Positions 44,672 through 53,786 of a stretch of DNA of 55,744 nt are shown here, piece by piece. The position numbers and the translations under genes are program-made. Position 1 is the stretch's first letter. Every line of letters starts with the position of its first letter. The notes beneath the pieces were generated by a model that ran no database searches, was not told the DNA's origin, and saw nothing but the letters and a program-made list of their open reading frames with translations. Origin of the DNA: an uncultured Pelagibacteraceae bacterium (GTDB lineage: Bacteria; Pseudomonadota; Alphaproteobacteria; Pelagibacterales; Pelagibacteraceae). The DNA lies in assembly GCA_902589725.1 (NCBI GenBank), contig CACITU010000008.1, forward strand, positions 1 to 55,744, in the 5' to 3' direction.

Positions 44672-45408
44672 ACTTTTTATTTTTCTTAACTGTTGTTCCC
44701 GCCATTATTTTATATGGAATTGCAAAATCAGGTCTAGGTGGCTCAATGACTTTAATTTCTGTTCCTTTAATGACAATAGTGATGCCATTAAATCAAGCTT
44801 TAGGAATTATTTTACCAATTTTAATATTTTCAGATTTTATTGCCGTTTATAAATATAGAAAGGAATTTGACATAGGAACTTTAAAATTAATGGTTCCATT
44901 CGCAGCGATTGGAATATTTATTGGATCATTAACTTTTTCATATTTTTCAGAGGAATTACTAAAATTCATTATTGGAGTTATGGGCTTCTTATTTGCAGGT
45001 CATTACTTTTTTTTAAAAAAAAATAAAGAAAAAAAATCAGAAAAAAACTTTTTTAAAGGTGGTACTTGTTCAGTCGTAGCAGGATTTACAAGTTTTTGTG
45101 TACACGCGGGAGGAACACCAACTAGTCTTTATTTACTACCGCTTAGAATGAAAAAAGAAATTTATGTAGGTACAAGAATATTTTTTTTCACTTTCGTAAA
45201 TTTAATTAAACTTCCATTATACATTAGTTTATCTATGACAAATTTAGAATCCTTTAAACATTCAGCAATATTATTTCCAGTTGCGTTATTAGGAATATTG
45301 ATTGGATATAAGTTACTTAAAATTATTGAAGAAAAATTGTTTTATAATTTTATATATGCTTTAATTTTATTATCAAGCGCAAAGCTTTTATATGATTATC
45401 TAATATGA
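44662..45408 (+). CDS. TSUP (TauE/SafE) family transporter
   Basis: A 248-residue membrane protein with about eight helices and two TSUP repeats. The first repeat has YGIAKSGLGGSMTLISVPLMT, the second GFTSFCVHAGGTPTSLYLLPLRM, both with the family's G-G-x-x pattern. Members export or import sulfur- or carbon-containing anions such as sulfite, sulfoacetate or taurine derivatives. Nothing nearby fixes the substrate. It starts within the end of the GNAT gene. Confidence 0.88.
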   Translation: MEINFLFFLTVVPAIILYGIAKSGLGGSMTLISVPLMTIVMPLNQALGIILPILIFSDFIAVYKYRKEFDIGTLKLMVPFAAIGIFIGSLTFSYFSEELLKFIIGVMGFLFAGHYFFLKKNKEKKSEKNFFKGGTCSVVAGFTSFCVHAGGTPTSLYLLPLRMKKEIYVGTRIFFFTFVNLIKLPLYISLSMTNLESFKHSAILFPVALLGILIGYKLLKIIEEKLFYNFIYALILLSSAKLLYDYLI

Positions 45409-45458
45409 TTTTTTTACATATATTAAATTTTAAATAAATGTTTTAATTTATTTAAATC

Positions 45459-46013
45459 ATGAAAAAAAAATTTAATCCAAGAATTAAAGCTAGAATAAGA
45501 AAAAATAGACAAGTTTTAAGTAAAAATATTGATAACTTTTTTGGTTGGATCAAAGGTGCAAAACTTGTTGAGCTTAAAGAATGCAATACAGATGAAGATC
45601 CTGTAAGACCAGAGTTAGATAATAAATTTAGAACAGGATATGGAAGAAAGATTTTTGGAGTAGAATACAAAGGAGAAATTCATGCCGTAATGTGTTTTGC
45701 TTACACAAATCAAATTCCAAAAAGTGTTGAAGAGTTAGAAAAACTCAGCACTGATGCATTTCTACAAACTGCTATGCGAGATCAGTCAGGTGGTCAAATA
45801 GCAATTGCTTACACTGTATGGTCTAAAAAAAAAGGTGGAGGAAAATTAATAGTAAAAGAGGTATTCAAAAAAATTAAAAAATCTAATCATTTAAATAGAT
45901 TAGTAACCCTTTCACCTTTAACAGAAATGGCAACTAATTTTCATGAGAGAAATGGCGCTAAATTAATTCAAATTAATGAAACTACACAAAATTTTGAATA
46001 TAAAGTCATGTAA
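45459..46013 (+). CDS. GNAT-like hypothetical protein
   Basis: A 184-residue basic protein. The N-terminus is highly positively charged (KKKFNPRIKARIRKNRQ). The middle contains a strand IFGVEYKGEIHAVMCFAYTN, then IAIAYTVWSKKKGGGKLIVKEVF, which looks like the acetyl-CoA loop of GNAT enzymes, and the end RLVTLSPLTEMATNFHERNGAKLIQ, a typical C-terminal GNAT helix and strand. Acetyltransferase fold is an inference from this pattern. A 50-base AT-rich gap separates it from the TSUP gene. Confidence 0.6.
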   Translation: MKKKFNPRIKARIRKNRQVLSKNIDNFFGWIKGAKLVELKECNTDEDPVRPELDNKFRTGYGRKIFGVEYKGEIHAVMCFAYTNQIPKSVEELEKLSTDAFLQTAMRDQSGGQIAIAYTVWSKKKGGGKLIVKEVFKKIKKSNHLNRLVTLSPLTEMATNFHERNGAKLIQINETTQNFEYKVM

Positions 46014-46015
46014 CA

Positions 46016-46582
46016 ATGAAAATTATTAAACTTTATCTTATAGTATTTTGTACTTTATTTATTTTACCTTATTCTGCAGTTATGGCTTACGAAGAAGCAA
46101 ATTATGAAGTTATCTCTAAAAATGAAGTTTATGAGATTAGAAAATATTCTGATCGTTTAGCTGTGGAAACAATGACATCTGGAATAGATAGTAATTTTAG
46201 AAAATTGTTTAATTACATTTCAGGCAGAAACGATACTCAAGAAAAAATTAAAATGACTACCCCAGTTACACAGGTTGAGAAAAATGGAAATATGAGTATG
46301 CAATTTTATTTACCCTCTAAATTTAGCTCAGAAAATGTACCAAATCCAAGTAGGGAAGATGTTAAAATAGTTAATATCGAGGGAGGACACTACGCGGTGT
46401 TAAGATATTCTGGACGAGCATCAGATGGAAACTTTCTTAAGCATAAAGAAATTTTAGAAAAAGAGTTACAAAAAAATAATATATCAATCATAAGCCCACC
46501 TATCAGAGCAACCTATGACAGCCCATTTACCCTTCCAATTAATAGAAGAAACGAGGCTATGTTTAAGGTGGAATTAAATTGA
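46016..46582 (+). CDS. SOUL-family heme-binding-like protein, exported
   Basis: A 188-residue protein with a signal peptide (residues 1-24, cleavage after VMA). The SOUL domain is complete: YEVISKNEVYEIRKYSDRLAVET, FRKLFNYISGRNDTQEKIKMTTPV, the strand YAVLRYSGRASDGNF, and the late YDSPFTLPINRRNEAMFKV. Such proteins bind heme or fatty-acid-like ligands weakly. The substrate here is unknown. It is 2 bases downstream of the GNAT-like gene and overlaps the next start. Confidence 0.9.
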   Translation: MKIIKLYLIVFCTLFILPYSAVMAYEEANYEVISKNEVYEIRKYSDRLAVETMTSGIDSNFRKLFNYISGRNDTQEKIKMTTPVTQVEKNGNMSMQFYLPSKFSSENVPNPSREDVKIVNIEGGHYAVLRYSGRASDGNFLKHKEILEKELQKNNISIISPPIRATYDSPFTLPINRRNEAMFKVELN

Positions 46583-46995
46583 GGAAATCAAAATTTAAAG
46601 CAATGGTGTTATCTTGCATAGATCCAAGATTTCAACATTTAGTTTATAATCACTTAAAGAAAAAAAAATTAACAGGAAAATATAGTGCGTTTACAATTGC
46701 AGGTGCAGCTGTTGGGGTTACACATAATAAATTCAAAAAATGGCATAAAACGTTTTATGATAATTTAGGAACTTCTATTCACTTACATAACATAGAAAAA
46801 TTAATTGTCATTAATCATAAAGATTGTGGTGCTGCTAAAATAGCTAATGGAAAAAAAGAATTTAACCCAGTAAACGAAAAAAAAATTCATGAAGAGTCGT
46901 TCTCAAAAATAAAAAAACAAATAAAAAAAAGATTTCCAAAATTGAAAGTAGAATTAAATCTAATTTCTTTGGATAGTAAAATTACTAAATTTTAA
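46579..46995 (+). CDS. Small beta-carbonic-anhydrase-like protein
   Basis: A 138-residue protein whose TTG start overlaps the SOUL stop (TTGA). It has the zinc-ligand layout of beta-carbonic anhydrases: C13-x-D15-P-R17 in LSCIDPRFQ and H80-x-x-C83 in VINHKDCGAA, with the Asp-Arg dyad preserved. It is shorter than classical enzymes (about 200), and the first motif is CxDPR rather than CxDSR. A lysine-rich linker and a C-terminal VELNLISLDSK strand follow. It may hydrate CO2 or be a divergent zinc protein. If TTG is wrong, ATG 46603 would leave only 4 residues before the Cys. It converges on the next gene with no gap. Confidence 0.7.
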   Translation: MRKSKFKAMVLSCIDPRFQHLVYNHLKKKKLTGKYSAFTIAGAAVGVTHNKFKKWHKTFYDNLGTSIHLHNIEKLIVINHKDCGAAKIANGKKEFNPVNEKKIHEESFSKIKKQIKKRFPKLKVELNLISLDSKITKF

Positions 46996-49530
46996 CTATT
47001 GATTTCTTATTAGAGGATAAACTTTAGGATTTAGATATTTTAAGTTTGTAAGCAATATTAAAATTAAAGTAACAAAGCCAATTGAAAATCCTAGATAAAT
47101 CAAAACTTTAAAATCAAACATCCATACTAGCTCAAAAATATTTTCAATAATAAATTTTGAACCAATCACTGCAAAAAATATTGCAATTAAAATTACAGAT
47201 TTAAAAATAATTATGAACTCAATTAGCGATGAAAAAACTATTTGTTTTTTTGAAAAACCCAAAATTTTAAAGACTAAATTTTGATATTCTTTTACTTTTC
47301 CTTGAACCATAATTGCGCTCGAAATTACGATTAACCCTATTATAATAGTAACCGCTGAAATCAAAGTAACTGCAATAAATACTTTATTCAAAACAGCTGT
47401 AACTTTAGATAAATAATCTGCTATTTTTATCATTGATAAACTCGGCATGATTTCAAGCATTTCAGTTTCATCAAATTTATTTGAATTAAATTTTGCAGTA
47501 GCTAAATATTCATGAGGTATATTTTTTGCAAATTGAGGATTAAATAACATTGCAAAATTGATGCTTAAATCTCGATAATCCACTTCTCTAAAATTAATGA
47601 CCTCTCCTTCAATTTCTCTTCCATAAAAATTTAAAGTAAAAATATCACCTAACTGAATGTTAAAATCTTTAGCAACTTTTGCGTCTAGAGATATTTGAAG
47701 TTTATCTGGGTTTGATAAATCCCACCATTTACCAGCTAGAATTGCGTTATCTTCAGGTATATTTTCTACCCAAGAAGATCTTCTTTCACTACCAATTACC
47801 CAATAACTATCATTATCTGGTTTAATATAAGTGTTAGGATCCACACCATTAATTTTTACTATTCCAGAGGATACCATTGGCACAATTTCTATAGATGCAT
47901 TTGGATCCATATTTAAAATACCTTGTTCAAATTTCTCTCTTTCACCTTTTTGAATACCGACAAAAAAATAATCAGGTGCAATATCAGGAATAGATTTCGC
48001 AATTTCTCTTTGAAAATTTGTACCAACTAAAGCTAATGTTAATAACAAAGTAACCCCTAAGCCAAGAGACATAACTGTAATGGGAGTTATACTTTTTGTT
48101 TGGGTAATATTTTTAATTGAAATTTTTAAAGAAATTATTGGGCTAGATTTGAATTTTTTTAGAAAAAAAATAATTAATTTTGAAAGTAAGAAAAATACAA
48201 TTAAACACACAAAAAAGGCAGCAAAGTAACCCAAACTATATGAAGGCTGTTCAGATCCAACTGTGAATAATAAAATTAAAATTGATAATAAAATAAAGCT
48301 TAGAACAACTGATCTCATAGAATAATAAAATTGAAGATTTTGAAATACGTTTCTAAATAAATTAGAGGCTTTTACTTGGTCAATAGAACTGATTGTTGGG
48401 ATAGAAAAAATTACAAGTACCAGTAATCCTACTAAAAATATTTTAAGAAAATTAAGAATTGAAAATACTGGATAAACATTTAATCCCAATCCATCAGATA
48501 AATATTTATCTACTATTGGTACAATTAAGAAACTCGATCCATAAGCAACAACAGTGATGATGAATAAAAGTATAAATAACTGCAGATAATATAGTGTTTT
48601 AATATTGCCTGAATAAAAGCCAACTGCTTTTCGTACAGCTATCGACATGTTGTTTTGATTAATAAAAGAAAGCAAAGTATTTGCTATTCCAATACCCGCT
48701 ATCAACATTGCACTGATAGATACAAGGGATAAAAATTGAGAAAAATTATTTATAATTCTCTTAATCCCACTTGCAGAATTTTCAGGATATCTAAGTTTAA
48801 CTTTTTGATCGTCTTTAAAGATTTCTTCAATTCGTTGTTCAATTTCTTCTGGATTATCATTTTCATTAAACTTTACTTTGTATTCATAGTTTAAAAAGCT
48901 TCCAATTCCGTTTAGTTTTAAAATTTCTAAAGTTTGTTTTCCTGCTAAAGCCCAATCGCCAAATGCAACAAATCCACTTACATCTGGTACTGATTTAATA
49001 ATTCCAATTACTTTAAAATTTTGATCTTGAACCTTTACTATTTCATTAATTTTAATATTAAGAGTTTTTGATAAACTTTCGTTAATCAGGATAGTGTTAG
49101 GCTGTTTTTGCATTCTTTCATATGCACCAATTGGCTCATAAATAACATTTCCATATAAAGGATATTTTTCATCTACAGTTTTAATTCTAGTAAATAATGA
49201 TTTATTTTTTTCTCTGCCAGTAGTTGAAAGCATAGTACTGAATTCAATCATTTGAGAAACAGTTGCAAAACTTTTTACTTGGTTAACTAGATCTAAGTTT
49301 CCTTGATTACGATTGTAATCAATTTCTAAATCTCCACCCAAAAGAGCCTTAGCATTATCATTTAGTTCTTTTTTAAGACTATCTTCAATTGTGAAAATAG
49401 CACTTAAGATAAATAAACTTATAAAGAGTGTAACAATGATACTGGAAATTTTATGATAATTTCTGCTTAAGTCTTTTAAAGCGTATTTTAATATCAAACT
49501 AAATTCTGAAGGATTATTTAATTTTTCCAT
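46996..49530 (-). CDS. ABC transporter permease, FtsX/MacB type (YbbP-like)
   Basis: An 844-residue permease with about ten helices and two FtsX-like domains (about residues 260-380 and 720-840) plus two large periplasmic MacB-PCD-like domains. The first reads LKYALKDLSRNYHKISSIIVTLF, and the pre-helix loops AVRKAVGFYSGNIKTLYYL and VFKILGFSKKQIVFSSLIEF are the characteristic coupling segments. It resembles E. coli YbbP, whose gene neighbours ybbA and tesA are arranged the same way here. The substrate, perhaps a lipid or lipoprotein, is unknown. It overlaps the ATPase gene by 17 bases. Confidence 0.9.
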   Translation of the reverse strand: MEKLNNPSEFSLILKYALKDLSRNYHKISSIIVTLFISLFILSAIFTIEDSLKKELNDNAKALLGGDLEIDYNRNQGNLDLVNQVKSFATVSQMIEFSTMLSTTGREKNKSLFTRIKTVDEKYPLYGNVIYEPIGAYERMQKQPNTILINESLSKTLNIKINEIVKVQDQNFKVIGIIKSVPDVSGFVAFGDWALAGKQTLEILKLNGIGSFLNYEYKVKFNENDNPEEIEQRIEEIFKDDQKVKLRYPENSASGIKRIINNFSQFLSLVSISAMLIAGIGIANTLLSFINQNNMSIAVRKAVGFYSGNIKTLYYLQLFILLFIITVVAYGSSFLIVPIVDKYLSDGLGLNVYPVFSILNFLKIFLVGLLVLVIFSIPTISSIDQVKASNLFRNVFQNLQFYYSMRSVVLSFILLSILILLFTVGSEQPSYSLGYFAAFFVCLIVFFLLSKLIIFFLKKFKSSPIISLKISIKNITQTKSITPITVMSLGLGVTLLLTLALVGTNFQREIAKSIPDIAPDYFFVGIQKGEREKFEQGILNMDPNASIEIVPMVSSGIVKINGVDPNTYIKPDNDSYWVIGSERRSSWVENIPEDNAILAGKWWDLSNPDKLQISLDAKVAKDFNIQLGDIFTLNFYGREIEGEVINFREVDYRDLSINFAMLFNPQFAKNIPHEYLATAKFNSNKFDETEMLEIMPSLSMIKIADYLSKVTAVLNKVFIAVTLISAVTIIIGLIVISSAIMVQGKVKEYQNLVFKILGFSKKQIVFSSLIEFIIIFKSVILIAIFFAVIGSKFIIENIFELVWMFDFKVLIYLGFSIGFVTLILILLTNLKYLNPKVYPLIRNQ

Positions 49531-50179
49531 CTTTAATTTTTATTTTTCTTTTAGCCCTGTCAGCAAGTTTGGGGTCATGGGTTACCATGATTAGAGACGA
49601 ACCTTCTTCTTTCACATATTTAAATAAAATATTTGCAATCATGATAGAATTTTCAGTATCTAAGTTTCCTGTTGGTTCATCTGCTAAGATTAATTCAGGC
49701 TTCATTGCAATTGCCCTAGCGATAGCAACTCGTTGCTGTTCACCACCTGATAATTGACTTGGTAAATTATTAAAACGATGTTTCAAACCAAATCGATCTA
49801 ATAAAATTTTTGCTTCTTTCTCTGGATTTTTAAAATTATTAAGTTCAAGAGATAAAGTAACATTTTCAACTGCTGAGTAATTAGGAATTAAATAAAATGA
49901 TTGAAATATTATTCCAATATTTTTCTTTCTTATCTCCGACACTTCGTCTTCACTAATGCCTGTTATATCTTGATCATTAAAAATTATTTTACCAGAAGTT
50001 GGTTTTTCTAAGCCTCCAATTAACATTATTAAACTTGTTTTCCCTGAGCCACTTTCTCCAACTACTGAAACAGTTTCTTTTTTCTTAATATTTAAATCAA
50101 TATTCTTTAAAACACTGATACTATCTTTACCAGTTTGGTATTTGAGATTTATTTTTTTTAATTTAAGAAGAGTATTCAT
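49514..50179 (-). CDS. ABC transporter ATP-binding protein (YbbA/LolD-like)
   Basis: A 221-residue ATPase when started at the ATG at 50179 (NTLLKLKKINLKYQTG). An upstream in-frame start at 50227 would add 16 hydrophobic residues that read into the divergent esterase gene. Motifs: Walker A VGESGSGKTSLIMLIGG, Q-loop IFQSFYLIPNYSA, signature LSGGEQQRVAIARAIA, Walker B LILADEPTGNLD and H-loop MVTHDPKLAD. It belongs to the MacB/LolD-type ATPases that drive FtsX-like permeases. Its ATG overlaps the ATG of the divergent esterase in a CATG. Confidence 0.92.
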   Translation of the reverse strand: MNTLLKLKKINLKYQTGKDSISVLKNIDLNIKKKETVSVVGESGSGKTSLIMLIGGLEKPTSGKIIFNDQDITGISEDEVSEIRKKNIGIIFQSFYLIPNYSAVENVTLSLELNNFKNPEKEAKILLDRFGLKHRFNNLPSQLSGGEQQRVAIARAIAMKPELILADEPTGNLDTENSIMIANILFKYVKEEGSSLIMVTHDPKLADRAKRKIKIKDGKIK

Positions 50180-50789
50180 GAATAAAACTATATTTATTAA
50201 AATTTTGATAATCTTTCTAGTGCACATAAATGCAAGTGCAATAGAAAAGGTAGTTTTATTCGGTGATAGTTTGATGGCTGGATACGGATTACCTAAAGAA
50301 CATCATTTATCTATAGTTTTAGAAAACAATCTTAAGCAAGTTGGTTTAAATATTAAAGTCATTAATGGAAGTGTTTCTGGAAGCACATCTTCAGGTGGAT
50401 TAAATAGAGCTGATTGGAGTTTATCTGAACCAGGAATAGATTTAATTATTTTAGGATTAGGAGCTAATGATATGCTCAGGGGAATTCAGCCAGAGGAAAC
50501 AGAAACAAATTTAGAACAAATAATAAATATTGCTCAGAATAAAAAGATTAAAATTATTTTAGCTGGAATGGTTGCACCAACTACTCATGGATTTATTTAT
50601 AAAAAAAATTTTGATGCTATTTATCCAAAGTTATCAAAAAAGTATAATTTACCATTAATTCCATTTCTTCTTGAAGGTGTGGCACTTAATCCAAGTTTGA
50701 ATCAACAAGACGGTATACACCCCAATAAAGATGGAATAATTAAAGTAAGTGAAACAATAAAAAAAAGTATTATTAATATAATTAATTAA
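50178..50789 (+). CDS. tesA: SGNH-family esterase/lysophospholipase (TesA-like)
   Basis: A 203-residue exported protein with a signal peptide (residues 1-20). SGNH blocks are VVLFGDSLMAGYGLP (Ser), NGSVSGSTSSGG (Gly), ILGLGANDMLRG (Asn) and DGIHPNKDG (Asp-His). It is the multifunctional acyl-CoA thioesterase I/arylesterase type. The ATG at 50178 is chosen over an upstream TTG at 50142 since the signal peptide then begins normally. The divergent YbbA-like ATPase gene overlaps its ATG, as in the tesA-ybbA-ybbP arrangement of E. coli. The next gene starts directly after its stop. Confidence 0.9.
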   Translation: MNKTIFIKILIIFLVHINASAIEKVVLFGDSLMAGYGLPKEHHLSIVLENNLKQVGLNIKVINGSVSGSTSSGGLNRADWSLSEPGIDLIILGLGANDMLRGIQPEETETNLEQIINIAQNKKIKIILAGMVAPTTHGFIYKKNFDAIYPKLSKKYNLPLIPFLLEGVALNPSLNQQDGIHPNKDGIIKVSETIKKSIINIIN

Positions 50790-51245
50790 ATGAAAATCTT
50801 TCTATCAATATTTAGCTTATTATGTTGCATTAGTTTTGCTCAAGCTCAAAATACAAATATTACCCTCAATTCTGAATTGAACTTAAATTGTAAATTTGAA
50901 AAAGTAATTTTAAAAAATCCAGACCATAACTTTGAATCTTTCACAAAAGATCAAATTAAAAGAAAAGATATTAATAAGTTAATAATCGTATCTAAAACAC
51001 CAGATGTTCTAAATGTTAAAAATTTATCAAAATTTTTTAATAAAATTGATTTAGAGGTTAAAATTTCCAATAAGGATATATTCTTAATTCAAGCATTCGA
51101 TAAAGAGAGGAATTATTCTGAGTCTGCAGTCTATACTAGAAAAACAGGCGAACTTATTCATGAAATCACAACCAATATAAAACAAGAGGAAAAAGAAAAA
51201 GATATTTCTTTTTATAGTTGTAAAAATAACAATAAAGACACTTAA
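50790..51245 (+). CDS. Exported hypothetical protein
   Basis: A 151-residue protein with a signal peptide (residues 1-19, cleavage after AQA). The mature part has an initial strand INLNSELNLNCKF-like segment (ITLNSELNLNCKFEKV) and later IKISNKDIFLIQAFDKE-like strands (VKISNKDIFLIQAF), and Cys residues near the start and end (NCKFEK, FYSCKNN) that may form a disulfide. No family is recognised. It starts with no gap after tesA, suggesting cotranscription. Confidence 0.6.
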   Translation: MKIFLSIFSLLCCISFAQAQNTNITLNSELNLNCKFEKVILKNPDHNFESFTKDQIKRKDINKLIIVSKTPDVLNVKNLSKFFNKIDLEVKISNKDIFLIQAFDKERNYSESAVYTRKTGELIHEITTNIKQEEKEKDISFYSCKNNNKDT

Positions 51246-51285
51246 GACCAAAGACTCTAATTTTAATATTTGATAATATTTAATT

Positions 51286-51834
51286 ATGAAGAAGGTATTC
51301 CTAGTAATTTTGGTTTATTTATTTTCACAGATTAGCTCTTTAGCAAACGAAAGAGATAATAGACTGAATCAATTATTTAATGAGTTAAAAGCAAATAAAT
51401 CAAAAGTAGCTTTTATAATCGAACAAGAAATTTGGGCTTTGTGGAGTACTCATCCAACAGATGAAAAACTTACTGCAAGATTAGAGGAAGGTTCTCAATT
51501 TGTGAGAGATCAAAACTATATAAAAGCAAAAGATATTTTTACTGAAGTTATTAATCTTGATCAAAATTGGGCTGAAGCTTGGAATAAAAGAGCAACAGTT
51601 CTTTATATGCTAGGAGAATTTCAAAAATCTCAAGATGATATAGATCAAGTATTAGCCTTAGAACAAAGACACTTTGGAGCTTTAGCAGGACAGGGTTTAG
51701 TAAATATTCAACTAAAGAATTATGAAAAGGCAATAAGAAGTTATGAACAAGCACAAGAAATTTATCCTGCTATGAGATCACCAAAAATAATGATTAAGCA
51801 GATAGAAGAATTAATGAAACAGCAAACAATATAA
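51286..51834 (+). CDS. Exported TPR protein
   Basis: A 182-residue protein with a signal peptide (residues 1-20). It contains about three tetratricopeptide repeats in the second half: FVRDQNYIKAKDIFTEVINLDQNWAEAWNKRA, then MLGEFQKSQDDIDQVLALEQ and IQLKNYEKAIRSYEQAQEIYP. TPR domains mediate protein-protein contact; this one would act in the periplasm. The SRAP gene overlaps its stop by one base (TAATG). Confidence 0.85.
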   Translation: MKKVFLVILVYLFSQISSLANERDNRLNQLFNELKANKSKVAFIIEQEIWALWSTHPTDEKLTARLEEGSQFVRDQNYIKAKDIFTEVINLDQNWAEAWNKRATVLYMLGEFQKSQDDIDQVLALEQRHFGALAGQGLVNIQLKNYEKAIRSYEQAQEIYPAMRSPKIMIKQIEELMKQQTI

Positions 51835-52454
51835 TGTGTGGAAGATACGTAGTAAAAAACCCAGTAACAAAAACTAATAAATTAGTTAAATCTGCAATTC
51901 AGGTTGAAGATACTGAAAACTATAATGCTCATCCATATCAGAAACTTCCTGTAATAAAAAAATATAAAAATGGAAATACTTTAGAAAATCTACAATGGGG
52001 CTTAGTTCCTGGATGGGCTAAAGATAGAGATTTTAAAGCTTTAATTAATGCAAGGTTAGAGACTATTGATGAAAAGGTTTCATTTAAAAGATTGATTAAA
52101 AACAACCGATGTATTGCAGTTGCAGATGGATTTTATGAATGGAAAAGGGAAGAGAAAGAAAAAACTCCTCATTATTTTACTCGTAAAGACACAAATCCTA
52201 TTTTTTTTGCTGGTATATTTGAAAAAGATCAGTTTTGTTTAATTACAGAAGAAGCAAAAGAAAACATTAATGAAATTCATCACAGACAACCAGTTATTTT
52301 AAATCAAGCTGATATTAATCGTTATTTAAATATAGAACTTCAGGGATCAGTTTTTTTAAAGGAACGTAAAATACCTGATCTAATTTTTCATGAAGTTTCA
52401 AAAGATGTTAATAAACCAGCTAATAATAGTGCCGCATTGGTTCAACCAGTTTAA
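51834..52454 (+). CDS. SOS-response-associated peptidase family protein (SRAP, YedK/HMCES-like)
   Basis: A 206-residue SRAP protein. The nucleophile Cys2 follows the initiator Met (MCGRYVVKNP) and must be exposed by Met removal. Other conserved points are WGLVPGWAKD, INARLETIDEKVSFK (Asn and Glu), RCIAVADGFYEWKRE (Glu) and EIHHRQPVIL, where the catalytic His remains but the usual R-M-P is R-Q-P. SRAP proteins crosslink to abasic sites in single-stranded DNA to protect them. It overlaps the TPR gene stop by one base. Confidence 0.93.
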   Translation: MCGRYVVKNPVTKTNKLVKSAIQVEDTENYNAHPYQKLPVIKKYKNGNTLENLQWGLVPGWAKDRDFKALINARLETIDEKVSFKRLIKNNRCIAVADGFYEWKREEKEKTPHYFTRKDTNPIFFAGIFEKDQFCLITEEAKENINEIHHRQPVILNQADINRYLNIELQGSVFLKERKIPDLIFHEVSKDVNKPANNSAALVQPV

Positions 52455-52518
52455 AATGGCGTCAATTTAGTTGTTTATAGAAGGTTGTGAATAAAAAAAT
52501 TAAATAATAAAATAAAGA

Positions 52519-53631
52519 ATGCTTAGTTATATAATACCTTTTTTAATTTTAATTCTTGTTGTAGTTTTTATCCATGAATATGGACACTATTATTTTGCCA
52601 GAAAATATGGCGTAGGTGTTACAGATTTTTCAATTGGTTTTGGTAAAGAGTTATTTGGTTGGAATGATAAATCAGGTACAAGATGGAAAATATGCGCAAT
52701 TCCTTTAGGTGGATATGTGAAATTCTTTGGAGATAGAAATGTGTACTCTCAAGCCGATCATCAAGAAATATTAGAAAAATATAATGAAGAGGAAAGAAAA
52801 AAATTATTTACTCTAAAACCTTTATATCAAAGAGCATTAATTGTCTTTGGTGGTCCTTTAGCTAATTTTCTGTTAGCTTTAGTAATATTTTTCTGTCTTT
52901 ATACTTTTGTTGGCAAAGATTTTACTCCCGCGGTAATCAATGAGGTTCAAAAGGATAGTCCTGCAATGATAGGAGGACTAAAAACTGAGGATATAATTTT
53001 AGAAATAGATGGTAATGAAGTTAAAAGTATTATGGAAGTTTCTAAATTTATTACTCTCTCTACAGGGGACTTTATAGATTTTAAAGTTAAGCGTTCCTAT
53101 GATGAATTAATTTTAAAAGTAAAACCAAATGTTGTTGAAGGTGATGATGGATTAGGGAACAAAATTAAGAAGAGAATGGTCGGTATAAAATTATCAGCAT
53201 ATAATGATAAGATTAATCATGTTAAATTAGGTCCTGCTCAGGCTTTATATCATGCAGCTAATGAAGTTTATTTTGTGAGCGTTTCTTCACTAAAATACAT
53301 TGGAGGAATGATTTTAGGTAAGGCAGACACATCTCAATTGGGAGGCCCAATTAGAATTGCAAAAATTTCTGGTCAAGTAGCAACATTTGGAGTTTTGGCA
53401 TTTATTAGTATGATGGCTTATATTTCAATAAGTTTGGGGCTTATAAACCTATTTCCAATACCAATGTTAGATGGAGGACACTTAATGTTTTACGCATTTG
53501 AGAAAGTTTTAGGCCGACCGTTGTCTCAAAAAACTCAAGAGGGTTTTTTTCGAATCGGTTTGTTTTTGTTGTTATCATTGATGTTTTTCACTACATTTAA
53601 TGATCTTAAAGACTTAGGTTTATTTAGGTAA
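52519..53631 (+). CDS. rseP: Site-2 intramembrane zinc metalloprotease RseP
   Basis: A 370-residue RseP. The zinc site H19-E-x-x-H23 is in FIHEYGHYYFARKYG in helix 1; the third ligand is in the C-terminal NLFPIPMLDGGHLMFY. One PDZ domain is seen at about residues 125-200 (SPAMIGGLKTEDIILEIDGNEV); E. coli RseP has two. It cleaves transmembrane anchors such as anti-sigma factors and signal-peptide remnants. In many proteobacteria rseP lies near bamA and lpx genes; here HU and amtB follow. Confidence 0.95.
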   Translation: MLSYIIPFLILILVVVFIHEYGHYYFARKYGVGVTDFSIGFGKELFGWNDKSGTRWKICAIPLGGYVKFFGDRNVYSQADHQEILEKYNEEERKKLFTLKPLYQRALIVFGGPLANFLLALVIFFCLYTFVGKDFTPAVINEVQKDSPAMIGGLKTEDIILEIDGNEVKSIMEVSKFITLSTGDFIDFKVKRSYDELILKVKPNVVEGDDGLGNKIKKRMVGIKLSAYNDKINHVKLGPAQALYHAANEVYFVSVSSLKYIGGMILGKADTSQLGGPIRIAKISGQVATFGVLAFISMMAYISISLGLINLFPIPMLDGGHLMFYAFEKVLGRPLSQKTQEGFFRIGLFLLLSLMFFTTFNDLKDLGLFR

Positions 53632-53786
53632 TTTGAAAATTATAAGCTTAAAAAAGTTAATAAAAACAACGTTTATTTAAGTTTTCACAACATATTGTGT
53701 GTTATTAAAAAATAAACACTAAAAAAAAGCTTGATTTATCAAGGTTTATGAGAAGTATAAATATAACCAACAAAACCGGAGCTAAA
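53632..53786 (+). promoter_or_regulatory. Promoter/leader region of the HU gene
   Basis: This 155-bp gap is AT-rich. It holds two small hairpins, CACAA-cata-TTGTG (53686-53699) and CTTGA-ttta-TCAAG (53730-53743, preceded by eight As), and the HU ribosome site CCGGAG just before the ATG at 53787. No conserved element was recognised. The second hairpin with its A run would read as a terminator on the minus strand, but no minus-strand gene is present. Confidence 0.4.
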
